Assembly: GCF_003932785.1 (NCBI RefSeq)
Contig: NZ_RQYT01000009.1
Span: forward strand, 1-64,000
From: Arachnia propionica
GTDB lineage: Bacteria; Actinomycetota; Actinomycetes; Propionibacteriales; Propionibacteriaceae
Length of the DNA: 64,000 bases
Reading direction: 5' to 3'
Shown here: positions 18,707-27,376 of the stretch, in pieces
Layout: each line of letters starts with the position of its first letter
How positions within the stretch are numbered: the first letter of the stretch is position 1
Made by a program: the position numbers and the translations under genes
The notes under the pieces: generated by a model
What the model saw: the letters and a program-made list of their open reading frames with translations, nothing else
Database searches by the model: none
What the model was told of the DNA's origin: nothing

Positions 18707-20069
18707 CCATCGGGGATCCCGACAGGATGACGATGCGTTCGCCGACCTCGATCATGCCTCGCTCCCGCAGGTACGAGTCGACGGTGTCAACCATCTGCTC
18801 CTGCACGGTGAAGTTCGGCGTGATGTGGGTCTCCACACCCCAGGTGAGGGTCATGTTCTGCTGGGTGGTCTTCTCGGGGGAGAAGACGAGCAGCGGAATG
18901 GAGGGACGCAGCCTGGAGAGACGGCGGGCCGTGTCACCCGACTTGGTGAACGCCACCAGGTAGCGGGCACCCACCCGCTGGGCCACCTCGACGGCGGCCT
19001 TGGCCAGGACACCACCAGTGGTGTGGGGGTCCCACTCGATCGCATTGATCTCGGCATGCCCCTCCCGTTCCGTGTTCTCCACGATCCGGGCCATGGTCTG
19101 CACCGTGATGACCGGGTAGTCACCGACCGAGGTCTCACCGGAGAGCATGACCGCATCGGCACCATCGAGAATGGCGTTGGCGACGTCCGAGGCCTCCGCG
19201 CGGGTCGGGCGCGGGGCGGAGATCATCGACTCCAGCATCTGGGTGGCGACGATGACCGGCTTGGCCCACTTGCGGGCGGCGCGGATGATCTTCTTCTGAA
19301 CCAGCGGCACCTCCTCCAGCGGGAGCTCCACGCCGAGGTCGCCACGGGCCACCATGAAGGCGTCGAAGGCGTCGATGATGTCCTGGAGGTTCGAGATCGC
19401 CTGCGGCTTCTCCAGCTTCGCGATGACGGGCAGGCGACGCCCCACCTCGTCCATGATCTCGTGGACCCGCTTGATGTCGTCGCCGGTGCGAACGAAGGAC
19501 AGGGCCACCATGTCGATGTCCTTGGTGAGCGCCCAGCGCAGGTCACGCTCGTCCTTCTCGCTCATGGCGGGCACGGAGACCGCCACACCCGGCAGGTTGA
19601 TGCCCTTGTTGTTCGACACCGTCCCGGCCACCATGACCTCGCACACAACATCGGTGTCGCTCACCTGGACGGCACGCAGACCGACCTTGCCGTCGTCGAT
19701 GAGGATGTGGTCGCCGGGCTTGACGTCCCCCGGCAGGCCCTTGAAGGTCGTGGAGCAACGCTCCTTGTCCCCAAGGATGTCCTCGATGGTGATCGTGAAG
19801 CGGTCGCCGCGTTCCAGGAAGTACTTCTGGTCCCCGGCGAACTTGCCGAGACGGATCTTGGGGCCCTGGAGGTCGGCCAGGACGGCGACCGTGCGCCCGG
19901 TGATCAACGCGGCCTCACGGACGGCGTTGAGGCGACCCTCGTGCTCGTCGTAGTCGCCGTGGCTCATGTTGAGGCGGGCGACGTTCATGCCCGCGTTGAT
20001 GAGTTCGACCAACCGGTCGGTGGTGTTCGCGGACGGACCCAGGGTACAAACGATCTTAGCTCTACGCAC
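18639..20069 (-). CDS. pyk: Pyruvate kinase
   Basis: Glycolytic enzyme that makes ATP and pyruvate from phosphoenolpyruvate. The 476 residues have the usual barrel with a B-domain inserted after ADLQGPKIRLG, the catalytic-site LEKPQAISNL, MVARGDLGVELP, and the active-site segment ASDVANAILDGADAVMLSGET, followed by the C-terminal effector domain. The GTG start puts RRAKIVCTLGPS at the N-terminus, as in the family. There is no Shine-Dalgarno, and a TAGGCT box ends 6 bases upstream, so it is likely leaderless. Confidence 0.97.
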   Translation of the reverse strand: MRRAKIVCTLGPSANTTDRLVELINAGMNVARLNMSHGDYDEHEGRLNAVREAALITGRTVAVLADLQGPKIRLGKFAGDQKYFLERGDRFTITIEDILGDKERCSTTFKGLPGDVKPGDHILIDDGKVGLRAVQVSDTDVVCEVMVAGTVSNNKGINLPGVAVSVPAMSEKDERDLRWALTKDIDMVALSFVRTGDDIKRVHEIMDEVGRRLPVIAKLEKPQAISNLQDIIDAFDAFMVARGDLGVELPLEEVPLVQKKIIRAARKWAKPVIVATQMLESMISAPRPTRAEASDVANAILDGADAVMLSGETSVGDYPVITVQTMARIVENTEREGHAEINAIEWDPHTTGGVLAKAAVEVAQRVGARYLVAFTKSGDTARRLSRLRPSIPLLVFSPEKTTQQNMTLTWGVETHITPNFTVQEQMVDTVDSYLRERGMIEVGERIVILSGSPMGVPGKTNNLRVHKVKVKGEIDL

Positions 20070-20075
20070 GGCTAC

Positions 20076-20081
20076 AGCCTA
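20076..20081 (-). promoter_or_regulatory. Predicted pyk -10 box (leaderless)
   Basis: TAGGCT ends 6 bases before the GTG start codon of pyk. The -35 region does not match consensus. It lies in the 34-base gap after the rluD-like gene. Confidence 0.35.
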
Positions 20082-20103
20082 TCGCGAAGATGCTGGGGCA
20101 CGC

Positions 20104-21024
20104 CTAGTCGTGGCGCACGACACGCAATGCGTTCGCAAGGTCGTCGGGCAGCGGCGACTCGAAGGTGACCCAATCCCCCTCGACCGGGTGCTGGAATCCG
20201 AGCTGGACCGCGTGGAGCCATTGCCGTTCCAGCCCCAGCCGGGCCGCCAACTGCGGGTCGCACCCGTACAGCGGGTCGCCGCAGCAGGGGTGTCCGATGG
20301 CCGCCATGTGCACCCGGATCTGGTGGGTGCGCCCCGTCTCCAGGTCGATCTCGAGGAGGGTGGCGGCACGGTGGGCCTCCAGGGCCGTGTAATGGGTGAT
20401 GCTGTGCCTGCCCCCCTCCACGATGGCCATCTTCCACTCGTGTCCGGGATGCCTGCCGATGGGGGCGTCGATCGTGCCGACGAACGGATCGGGGTGTCCC
20501 TGCACCAGCGCCTGGTAGGTCTTCTCGACCGCCTTGTCCCGGAACGCCTGCTTGAGCACCGAGTAGGCCCGCTCCGACCGGGCGAGGACCATGAGGCCGG
20601 AGGTGCCGACATCCAGTCGGGACACCACGCCCTGGCGTTCGGGAGCCCCCGACGTCGCCACCGAGATCCCGGCTGCGGCGAGGTGCTCCGTCACCGAGGG
20701 ACCGTCCCACCCCAGGCTGGGATGGGCGGCGACCCCGGGAGGCTTGTCCACCACGACGATGTCACGGTCCTGATGGATGACGGTGAGCCCGTCGGCGAGC
20801 CGCGGCTGCACGACGACGTGGTCGGGTCGGGGTTCCGCGACGAGTTCCAGGAGCGCGCCCGCCGTCACCCCCTGGGAGGCCTTGGCGACTGGCCGGCCGT
20901 CGAGGAGCACTCCCCCGGCCGCGATGAGCTCGCCCACCCTGGACCGGCTGTACCCCGACATCCGGGCCAGGGCGACGTCGACTCGCTCGCCGTCCAGGGG
21001 GTCAGGCACGAGCAGGACACTCAT
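20104..21024 (-). CDS. rluD: RluA-family 23S rRNA pseudouridine synthase (RluD-like)
   Basis: Isomerises uridine to pseudouridine in rRNA. It has 306 residues: an N-terminal S4 RNA-binding domain (about 12-60, SRSRVGELIAAGGVLLDG), then the catalytic domain with DKPPGVAAHPS and the catalytic Asp in RLDVGTSG (the usual form is RLDKDTSG), then GRTHQIRVHMAAIGHPCCGDPLYG. Its ATG overlaps the lspA stop by 4 bases (ATGA), so it is translationally coupled. RluD is the most likely member, but the exact target cannot be read from the sequence. Confidence 0.88.
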   Translation of the reverse strand: MSVLLVPDPLDGERVDVALARMSGYSRSRVGELIAAGGVLLDGRPVAKASQGVTAGALLELVAEPRPDHVVVQPRLADGLTVIHQDRDIVVVDKPPGVAAHPSLGWDGPSVTEHLAAAGISVATSGAPERQGVVSRLDVGTSGLMVLARSERAYSVLKQAFRDKAVEKTYQALVQGHPDPFVGTIDAPIGRHPGHEWKMAIVEGGRHSITHYTALEAHRAATLLEIDLETGRTHQIRVHMAAIGHPCCGDPLYGCDPQLAARLGLERQWLHAVQLGFQHPVEGDWVTFESPLPDDLANALRVVRHD

Positions 21025-21521
21025 CGGGCCTCCTCGGCCTCCTCCTCCTTGGCGGCCGGTGCCCGCAACGAGGAGAGGATGAGCAGGCCCGCCGCGACCG
21101 TGATGCAGATGTCGGCGATGTTGAAGATCGCGAAATGGGGCAGCTGGATGAAGTCGACCACGTGTCCCTGCAGCACGCCGGGGGGACGCAGCAGTCGATC
21201 GTGGAGGTTGCCCGAGATGCCCGCCATGAGCAGGCCGAGCAGCAGCGCGTGGAAGACGGTGCGAACCCGGGGCAGCCCCACGACGAGGCAGGCGATCATC
21301 GCGGCCATGGCGAAGATGCTCAACGCGACCGTGAAGGACGTGCCCAGTCCGAACGCCGCCCCGGGGTTGAACACCAGGGTGAAACGCAGCACCGTGCCCA
21401 CGACCTCGTGGGGCACTCCCGGGGTGAGGGAGTGCAGCACCTGGACCTTCGTCGCCTGATCGATCCCCAACCCCACCAGCCAGACACCCACAGCCAGCAG
21501 GACGAGGGGGCGGCGGGTCAG
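21021..21521 (-). CDS. lspA: Lipoprotein signal peptidase (signal peptidase II), probable CTG start
   Basis: Membrane aspartic protease that cleaves prolipoprotein signal peptides. With the start proposed here it has 166 residues and four membrane helices. The catalytic pair is visible in GISGNLHDR and FNIADICI. No ATG, GTG or TTG exists between the end of the upstream gene and the first helix. A CTG at 21521 overlaps the upstream TGA as CTGA, and GGGAGG lies 7 bases before it, exactly where a Shine-Dalgarno should be. The next GTG would remove part of helix 1. Longer open frames read through the upstream gene and are not credible. Confidence 0.85.
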   Translation of the reverse strand: MTRRPLVLLAVGVWLVGLGIDQATKVQVLHSLTPGVPHEVVGTVLRFTLVFNPGAAFGLGTSFTVALSIFAMAAMIACLVVGLPRVRTVFHALLLGLLMAGISGNLHDRLLRPPGVLQGHVVDFIQLPHFAIFNIADICITVAAGLLILSSLRAPAAKEEEAEEAR

Positions 21522-21946
21522 CGTCGTTCCTCCCTCTGCTTGCAGGTGACGCACAGGGTGGCCCTCGGGAAGGCCTGCAACCGGCCCTTGCCGATCGGCT
21601 CCCCGCAGATCTCGCACAGCCCGTAGTTGCCCTCGTCGAAGAGGTGCAGGGCCAGCCGCGCCTGATCCGCCATCTCCCGGGCGTTCTGCGCCAGGGAGAG
21701 CTCCTGGTCCCGCTCGAAGTTCGACGAACCGACGTCGGCGGGATCCCGCCCGGCGCCGTCGTTGCCGTGCAGCAGCAGGTCGCTCAGCTCCTGATCCGAG
21801 GCAGCGACCTTCTTCTCAAGGCGTTCCAACTCGTCGACCAGGTCCTCACGCTGTTCCCTGATCTCCTCGTCGGTCCAGGGCGATTCGCCGTCCCGGATGG
21901 GCAGCGACTTCGGAGCCTCCGGCTCCTCAGCTGTCGTGGTTGCCAT
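21518..21946 (-). CDS. DksA/TraR-type C4 zinc-finger protein
   Basis: The 142-residue product has a helical coiled-coil region (about 25-75, EIREQREDLVDELERLEKKV) and a C-terminal four-cysteine zinc finger, CEIC...CVTC, near residues 110-135. This is the RNA-polymerase-binding DksA/TraR/YteA-like family; actinobacterial versions are poorly characterised. The ATG at 21946 has AAGGA 5 bases before it. The frame stays open upstream to 22300, but that part overlaps wag31 in another frame. It begins the operon with lspA and rluD. Confidence 0.85.
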   Translation of the reverse strand: MATTTAEEPEAPKSLPIRDGESPWTDEEIREQREDLVDELERLEKKVAASDQELSDLLLHGNDGAGRDPADVGSSNFERDQELSLAQNAREMADQARLALHLFDEGNYGLCEICGEPIGKGRLQAFPRATLCVTCKQREERR

Positions 21947-21968
21947 GATGATCCTTGAATTCAGAAAG

Positions 21969-22003
21969 ACTGTCCGGTGGAGACTACACCTCCACCGGAC
22001 AGT
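21969..22003 (-). terminator. wag31 terminator
   Basis: ACTGTCCGGTGGAG pairs with CTCCACCGGACAGT, a 14-bp stem with a 7-base loop, 17 bases after the wag31 stop. It separates wag31 from the zinc-finger/lspA/rluD operon. Confidence 0.8.
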
Positions 22004-22019
22004 GTTCCACGGTTGACGC

Positions 22020-22967
22020 TCAGGCCCGGAGATCCTGGTTCGCCAGCGCGTCGAGACGCGGGGTGCGGGAACGCTCGGCCAGCTCCGGGACGTCGAGCGG
22101 CTCGGGCAGGTCGCGGTCGAGACCCTCGAGGTGACGTCCGACGTAGTTGCGGAGGTTGTCACGGTACGTGGCCTCGAAGCCGCGCAGGGCCGCCACCTTG
22201 CGGGTGAGGATGGCCTGCTCGCGCTCCAGCTCGGCGAAGAGCTCGGCACGACGACGGTCGGCCTCGCCGTTGACGCGCTCCGCCCGCTCCCGGGCCTCAC
22301 GAGCCATCTGCTCGGCGTTCACGCGGGCCTCCGACTCCACCCGGTCGGCCTTGGTCCGCGCGTCGATGGTGATCTCGGAGGCCTGACGCTTGGCCTCGTC
22401 GAGCTTGCGCTGGGCCTCCGTGTTGGCCTCCTCCACGAGCTTCTCGGCCTGCTCGGTGGCCAGCGAGACGAGCCTCACGACGGCCGGGGTGGCCTCCTCG
22501 CGCGTCGCGACGGTGAGGGTCTCGGCCTTGCCGGAGATCTGGCTCACCTGCGCGGTGCGCGCCTCGTCCAGCTCGCGACGGAGCCGGTCGTTCTCGGAAC
22601 GCAGGCGCTGGTTGTCCTGGGACAGCTGCTGCACCCGGCCGTCGTCGGAGACCGGCAGCGGTGTCATGACCTGGGTCTGGTTCTGGGCGTTGGTCACCTC
22701 GGCGCGCAGGCGGTCGACCTCGGCGCGCAGCGACTCGATCTCCTGGTCCTTGACGGCGATCGTCCGATCGTCGAACCCCGGGGCGACACTCGAGTTGCGG
22801 GCCGCCTCCGCCTCGCGGCGCAGGACCTCACGCTCGTTCTCGAACTGGGCGAAGGACTCCTCCACCTTGTCGATGAAGGTGTCGACATCCCCCACTTCGT
22901 AACCGGTGGCCCCCCGCCGTGCCATCCGGAATCGGACTCGTCGAACCTCTTCCAGGGTCAGGCTCAT
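22020..22967 (-). CDS. wag31: DivIVA/Wag31 polar growth protein
   Basis: Coiled-coil scaffold that marks curved membrane at poles and septum and directs cell-wall growth in Actinobacteria. The 315 residues open with the DivIVA lipid-binding domain (MSLTLEEVRRVRF, then YEVGDVDTFIDKVEESF), followed by a central coiled coil (about 40-120) and a long Arg/Glu/Ala-rich second coiled coil (about 140-265). The ATG at 22967 is preferred to 22973 because GGAG lies 6 bases before it. A CCCAATG/CATTGGG hairpin (22997-23018) lies in the leader. It is followed by its own strong terminator. Confidence 0.94.
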   Translation of the reverse strand: MSLTLEEVRRVRFRMARRGATGYEVGDVDTFIDKVEESFAQFENEREVLRREAEAARNSSVAPGFDDRTIAVKDQEIESLRAEVDRLRAEVTNAQNQTQVMTPLPVSDDGRVQQLSQDNQRLRSENDRLRRELDEARTAQVSQISGKAETLTVATREEATPAVVRLVSLATEQAEKLVEEANTEAQRKLDEAKRQASEITIDARTKADRVESEARVNAEQMAREARERAERVNGEADRRRAELFAELEREQAILTRKVAALRGFEATYRDNLRNYVGRHLEGLDRDLPEPLDVPELAERSRTPRLDALANQDLRA

Positions 22968-23086
22968 TCTCATCTCCCAGTTCGTAGAAACTCAGACCCA
23001 ATGCTGAGAAACATTGGGGTTGGCGTTCAGGTTACTCTAATGTTCGCGTACGTCCAACGTGAGTTCAAGGGGGAATCGGCGGGAAA

Positions 23087-23371
23087 TCACACCGGGAGGA
23101 GCACCACGAGCCAGATCAACCCTTGAACCGCCAAGAAGAGGACGAGAACCGCGAGATCGAGGGACACCCCTCCCAGCCGCACCGGCTTGATGTGACGCTG
23201 GAGGAGGCGGATCGGCGGATCCGTCACGAAGTAGATGCCCTCGACCAGGACGAGCACCGGACCGCGCGGGGTCCACTGCGGTGCCAAGAGGGGAACCCAG
23301 GAGAGCAGCACCCGTCCCAACAGGACGAGCAGGTAGACCCTCAGCAGCCAGATCAGGATGAGCGAGATCAC
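23087..23371 (-). CDS. YggT family membrane protein
   Basis: A 94-residue protein with two long hydrophobic stretches, about 1-30 and 68-94. The conserved segment SWVPLLAP...G...VTDPPIRLLQRHIKP matches YggT (PF02325). It sits between sepF and wag31 as in most Actinobacteria and Firmicutes, which suggests a membrane or division role. It starts 4 bases after the sepF stop. Confidence 0.92.
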   Translation of the reverse strand: MISLILIWLLRVYLLVLLGRVLLSWVPLLAPQWTPRGPVLVLVEGIYFVTDPPIRLLQRHIKPVRLGGVSLDLAVLVLFLAVQGLIWLVVLLPV

Positions 23372-23375
23372 AGGC

Positions 23376-23858
23376 TCAGCTCTGGTTGAAGAACCCGCCG
23401 GTGGCGAGACGTTCCTTGTCCTCGGGGCCCACCACGAGGTTGTGCGGGCACAGCAGGAACACCTGGCTGGAGACCCGCTCGATGTTGCCCCTCAGCCCGA
23501 AGATCAGCCCGGCGGCGAAGTCCACGAGCCGCTTGTCCTCACCGGGCTCCATGTCGGACAGGTTCATGATGACGGGGATGCCGTCGCGGAAGTTCTCCCC
23601 GATGGCGCGCGCCTCGTTGTAGCTGCGCGGACGGACGTTGACGATACGGCTGATGTCGGCCACCTCCGGGGCACTGGCAACTTCCTGGACCACGGGTTCG
23701 GGACGACGGTGGGTCGAGCGCGGAGCAGGCTTCACCTCGGAGGGTTCGTACTCCTCGTACTCCTCGGCCACGTACTCCTCGGAGAGCTCGTCCCTGGCGT
23801 CGTTGTAACGACCGTCCTCGACGATTCCCATCCACTCGGCAATCTTTCGAACGCCCAC
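23376..23858 (-). CDS. sepF: Cell division protein SepF
   Basis: Membrane-binding FtsZ anchor. The 160 residues have the N-terminal amphipathic helix (VRKIAEWMGI), an acidic/Pro linker with many Glu-Tyr pairs, and the C-terminal SepF core from about 70 (IVNVRPRSYNEA, IPVIMNLSDM, DFAAGLIFGLRGNIERVSSQVFLLCP). In bacteria without FtsA, as here, SepF ties FtsZ to the membrane. The GTG start has GGAGGGTGAC just before it. Confidence 0.95.
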   Translation of the reverse strand: MGVRKIAEWMGIVEDGRYNDARDELSEEYVAEEYEEYEPSEVKPAPRSTHRRPEPVVQEVASAPEVADISRIVNVRPRSYNEARAIGENFRDGIPVIMNLSDMEPGEDKRLVDFAAGLIFGLRGNIERVSSQVFLLCPHNLVVGPEDKERLATGGFFNQS

Positions 23859-23937
23859 TTGTCACCCTCCTCGTGTGTGAGGACGAGCCTACCCGCAAGC
23901 GCCGACGGGTCCGGGCTTTGCCCGGCCCGACACGCCG

Positions 23938-25077
23938 TCACTTCATGAAGTCGGGCACGTCCAGCTCGTCGTCGTCCACGACGGGGGCGGGACGGGGCTG
24001 GGGTTCCACGCGCACCGAAGGCATCGGCGCCGCGTGCGGCGGGGCCGTCCGGACGGGCGGGACGACCGGAGGGGCGGGGCTCCGTTGGCTGCGGGTGTGC
24101 TCCACCCTGGGCAGCCGCGTCTGGGGCGTGCCGCCGTCGAATCCGGCCGCGATGACCGTGACGCGGACCTCGTCCCCGAGGGCGTCGTCGATGACGGTGC
24201 CGAAGATGATGTTCGCCTCGTCGTGGGCGGCCTCCTCGATGAGCTGGGCCGCGGCCGAGACCTCGAACAGGCCCAGATCGGAGCCACCCGCGATCGACAG
24301 CAGGACCCCGTGCGCCCCGTCGATGCTGGCCTCAAGGAGCGGCGAGCTGATGGCCATCTCGGCCGCCGCCCTCGCCCGATCCTCACCACGGGCGGACCCG
24401 ATGCCCATGAGGGCCGAGCCCGCCTGGCTCATGATGGACTTCACATCCGCGAAGTCGAGGTTGATGAGGCCGGGCGTGGTGATGAGGTCCGTGATGCCGG
24501 AGACGCCCTGCATGAGCACCTGATCGGCCTGCTTGAACGCGTCCAGGATGGCGACCTGGTGATCGGTCATCTGCAGCAGTTTGTCGTTGGGGATGACGAT
24601 GAGGGTGTCGACCTCCTCGCGGAGCTGCTCGATACCCGAGTCCGCCTGGGTGGCGCGGCGCCGCCCCTCGAAGGAGAACGGGCGGGTGACCACACCGATG
24701 GTGAGGGCGCCGAGGGATCGCGCGATCTTGGCGACGATGGGCGCGGCCCCCGTGCCCGTGCCGCCGCCCTCGCCCGCGGTCACGAAGATCATGTCGGCAC
24801 CCTTGAGGGCGTCCTCGATCTCCTCCGCGTGCTCCTCCGCGGCCTGGCGTCCCTTGGACGGGTCGGCTCCCGCGCCCAGCCCGCGGGTCGACTCGCGACC
24901 GATGTCGAGCTTCACGTCGGCATCCGACATCAGCAGCGCCTGGGCGTCGGTGTTCACGGCGATGAACTCCACCCCGCGCAGCCCAGCCTCAATCATCCGG
25001 TTGACGGCATTGACGCCGCCGCCGCCGACACCGACGACCTTGATCACTGCCAGGTAATTCTGAGATGCGCTTGCCAT
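23938..25077 (-). CDS. ftsZ: Cell division protein FtsZ
   Basis: Tubulin-like GTPase that forms the Z-ring. The 379 residues include the GTP-binding signature GGGTGTG at 104-110, the T3/T4 region NTDAQAL, the synergy T7 loop NLDFADVKS near 208, and a C-terminal tail ending [12 protein letters not shown], the conserved peptide that binds SepF and FtsW in Actinobacteria. The ATG at 25077 gives the family N-terminus [16 protein letters not shown]; a GTG at 25095 would add six residues. pgeF and yggS, which usually lie between ftsZ and sepF, are missing: the gap is 79 bases. Confidence 0.97.
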   Translation of the reverse strand: MASASQNYLAVIKVVGVGGGGVNAVNRMIEAGLRGVEFIAVNTDAQALLMSDADVKLDIGRESTRGLGAGADPSKGRQAAEEHAEEIEDALKGADMIFVTAGEGGGTGTGAAPIVAKIARSLGALTIGVVTRPFSFEGRRRATQADSGIEQLREEVDTLIVIPNDKLLQMTDHQVAILDAFKQADQVLMQGVSGITDLITTPGLINLDFADVKSIMSQAGSALMGIGSARGEDRARAAAEMAISSPLLEASIDGAHGVLLSIAGGSDLGLFEVSAAAQLIEEAAHDEANIIFGTVIDDALGDEVRVTVIAAGFDGGTPQTRLPRVEHTRSQRSPAPPVVPPVRTAPPHAAPMPSVRVEPQPRPAPVVDDDELDVPDFMK

Positions 25078-25110
25078 GGGACCGCCATTCCTCACTTAGT
25101 AGTCGAAAGT

Positions 25111-25140
25111 AGGCTAGGCGGCGTTTCCTCCTTGTTCCAA
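25111..25140 (-). promoter_or_regulatory. Predicted ftsZ promoter
   Basis: On the minus strand TTGGAA and TAGCCT are 18 bases apart. The box lies between the intergenic hairpin and ftsZ. An inverted repeat TTGTT-GG-AACAA (25132-25143) overlaps the -35 box and could be an operator. Confidence 0.4.
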
Positions 25141-25154
25141 CAACCATGCCGATT

Positions 25155-25197
25155 GGAGCCGAAATCACCTCAACCCAAGGTTGAGGGTTTGGGCTCC
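25155..25197 (-). terminator. Hairpin between ftsQ and ftsZ
   Basis: An inner 8-bp stem CCTCAACC/GGTTGAGG with a 3-base loop is flanked by an outer GGAGCC/GGCTCC pair. It starts just after the ftsQ stop. It may end or attenuate the long dcw transcript so that ftsZ is driven mainly by its own promoter. Confidence 0.5.
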
Positions 25198-25205
25198 GGG
25201 CGTCG

Positions 25206-25928
25206 TCAGCGCGTTGTGGGTGCGCCGGGCGCGGACACGTCGTAGACGGTGGCCTCGACCTGCAGGAGCACCGACAGGACCTGGCCCTTGACCTCGGACT
25301 GGTCCGCGCTGCCCCAGACGACGGTGTCACCGTCGTCGAGTCTGATCTCGATCTGGTCCACGGCCTGGGCCCGCACCAGGGTGATGCGCTCCCCCAGCAC
25401 CGGGGCGGCGGTGGCGATGACCGTCGCGACATCCCCCAGGAGACGCTGGTCGGGCTCGCCCTCGACCTGGGCGATGACGGAGCCGGGCGGCACCTCGCCA
25501 CCCTCGTGGAAGACCACCCCCTCCTCATCCACCCATCGCAGGACGTCGCCGTCGGTCCACGCGTAGGCCAGCTGGCGCTCCGTCACGGTGATGTCCACCG
25601 CGTGGGGGAACCGCCGCCCCACTTCGACCGAGCGCACCGCGGGCATGGCCGCGACACGGTCCCGCACCGCGCTGAGGTCCTGGGTGGCCAGCGGACGCCC
25701 CAGCTCCACCCCGGCGGTCTCGAGGACCTGTTCCTCGGTGAGCAGCGAGGTTCCTGAGACGGTGACCTCCTTCGTCGCGAAGACCGACGAGAACCCGAGC
25801 AGCCAGGTCGCCGTGCCCGCCAGGAGCAGCACCAGGACGACGAGGCCCACCACGATCGACCTCGTGAGCCGTCGCCGGCGACGCCTGGCCTGGCGGGCGG
25901 AGGCGAACTCGCCCGGGGTGGCACTCAC
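25206..25928 (-). CDS. ftsQ: Cell division protein FtsQ
   Basis: Single-pass divisome protein that links FtsL/FtsB to the septal synthase. The 240 residues have an Arg-rich cytoplasmic start (about 1-22, QARRRRRRLTR), one membrane helix (24-46), then a POTRA domain (about 50-120, VFATKEVTVSGTSLLT, RRFPHAVDITVTERQLAYAW) and the FtsQ beta domain. The ATG overlaps the murC stop by 4 bases. The length is short but normal for the phylum. Confidence 0.93.
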   Translation of the reverse strand: MSATPGEFASARQARRRRRRLTRSIVVGLVVLVLLLAGTATWLLGFSSVFATKEVTVSGTSLLTEEQVLETAGVELGRPLATQDLSAVRDRVAAMPAVRSVEVGRRFPHAVDITVTERQLAYAWTDGDVLRWVDEEGVVFHEGGEVPPGSVIAQVEGEPDQRLLGDVATVIATAAPVLGERITLVRAQAVDQIEIRLDDGDTVVWGSADQSEVKGQVLSVLLQVEATVYDVSAPGAPTTR

Positions 25929-27376
25929 CTGGCCTCGGCCTCCGGCCGCTGCGCGAGGAGCGGCGCCAGCAACGGGCCGACGATCGTCACATCACCGCAC
26001 CCGAGGGTGATGATGAGGTCACCGGGTCGTGCGATCTCGTTGAGGGCGTCGGGAAGGTCGTACTTCTCCACGACGTAGACCACCTCGCGGGCGCCGTGCC
26101 GCTTCGCCGCCTCGACCACCAGCTCGCCGGTCACGCCCGGGATCGGATCCTCACGGGCCCCGCAGACGTCATTGATGACCGCGATGTCGGCCAGCGTCAT
26201 GACCTCGCCGAACTCGTCGGCGAAGTCGACCGTCCGGGAGTAGAGATGGGGCTGGAAGCACGCGATGAGCCGTCCGGGCAGACCGGTGGCCTCGTTGCCC
26301 GCCTCCGTGGCACGGCGTGCGGCCGTGAGCGCGGCCCGGATCTCCGTCGGGTGGTGGGCGTAGTCGTCGTAGACCCTGATCCCGGCGGTGTCCGTGATGA
26401 GCTGGAACCGTCGCAGCGTCCCCTCGAACCGCCCCAGCGCCTCCACGGCGGCGTCGTGGCCGAGCCCGAGGATCCTGCCGACCGCGTAGGCGGCAGACGC
26501 GTTGGCGAGGTTGTGGTTGCCGGGGACCTGCAGCGTGATCGGGCCGGAGTCGTCCCCGTGGGTGAGGGTGGCGGTCACCCCGTTGCCCGCCGGGCGGACA
26601 TCGGTGATCCGGACGTCGGCGTCGTCGGCCTCGCCGTAACGGATGACCTGACGCCCCTCGGCCGCGAGCTCGTCCGCGAGGGCACGGGAGCCCGGATCGT
26701 CGACGTTGATGACGACCCACTTCACGCAGGATTGCGTGGCGAAGTCCCTGAACCCGCGGGCATAGGCCTCGGGGGTGCCCCAGTTGACCAGGTGATCCGC
26801 CTCGATGTTGGTGATGACCGCGATCTCGGTCGGGTACTGCAGGAAGGAGCCGTCCGACTCGTCGGCCTCGACGACGAAGGCCTCACCCTGACCGATGGCG
26901 GAGCTCGCCCCCGTGGTGGACAGGGGGCCCCCGATGACGTAGCTCGGGTCCGCCCCGGCCTCGCTGAGCATGATCGCCGTCATCGCCGTGGTCGTGGTCT
27001 TGCCGTGGGTACCCGCGACGGACACGCCACGCTTGCCGACCATGAGCGCGGCCAGGGCGGCGGAGCGGTGCCACACCCGAAGCCCCCGGCGTCGGGCCTC
27101 CATGAGTTCGGGGTTGTCCTCGCGGATCGCGGACGAGATCACCACCGTCCGCGCGTCACCGAGCTGGGCGGCGTCATGGCCGACGTGACACGTGATCCCC
27201 GCGCGACGCAGCGACGCGAGCGTGGACGAGTCGGAACGATCGGAGCCACTCGTGGGGACCCCCAGGTCCGCGTAGAGGTGGGCGATGCCGCTCATCCCCG
27301 AGCCACCGATCGCGATGAAGTGAACGGGGCCCACCTCGGTGGCGGGGATGACCTCGATCGGGTTCAGGAGGGTCAC
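25925..27376 (-). CDS. murC: UDP-N-acetylmuramate--L-alanine ligase
   Basis: First Mur ligase: adds the first amino acid to UDP-MurNAc using ATP. The 483 residues carry all three domains. Motifs include FIAIGGSGMSGIA, the P-loop AGTHGKTTTT, EADESDGSF, ITNIEADH, NHNLANASAAYAV, DDYAHHPTEI and the C-terminal domain with IAVINDVCGARE. Comparison with the neighbouring murD is useful: here every ATP-site motif is intact. The ATG overlaps the murG stop by 4 bases. Confidence 0.97.
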   Translation of the reverse strand: MTLLNPIEVIPATEVGPVHFIAIGGSGMSGIAHLYADLGVPTSGSDRSDSSTLASLRRAGITCHVGHDAAQLGDARTVVISSAIREDNPELMEARRRGLRVWHRSAALAALMVGKRGVSVAGTHGKTTTTAMTAIMLSEAGADPSYVIGGPLSTTGASSAIGQGEAFVVEADESDGSFLQYPTEIAVITNIEADHLVNWGTPEAYARGFRDFATQSCVKWVVINVDDPGSRALADELAAEGRQVIRYGEADDADVRITDVRPAGNGVTATLTHGDDSGPITLQVPGNHNLANASAAYAVGRILGLGHDAAVEALGRFEGTLRRFQLITDTAGIRVYDDYAHHPTEIRAALTAARRATEAGNEATGLPGRLIACFQPHLYSRTVDFADEFGEVMTLADIAVINDVCGAREDPIPGVTGELVVEAAKRHGAREVVYVVEKYDLPDALNEIARPGDLIITLGCGDVTIVGPLLAPLLAQRPEAEAR

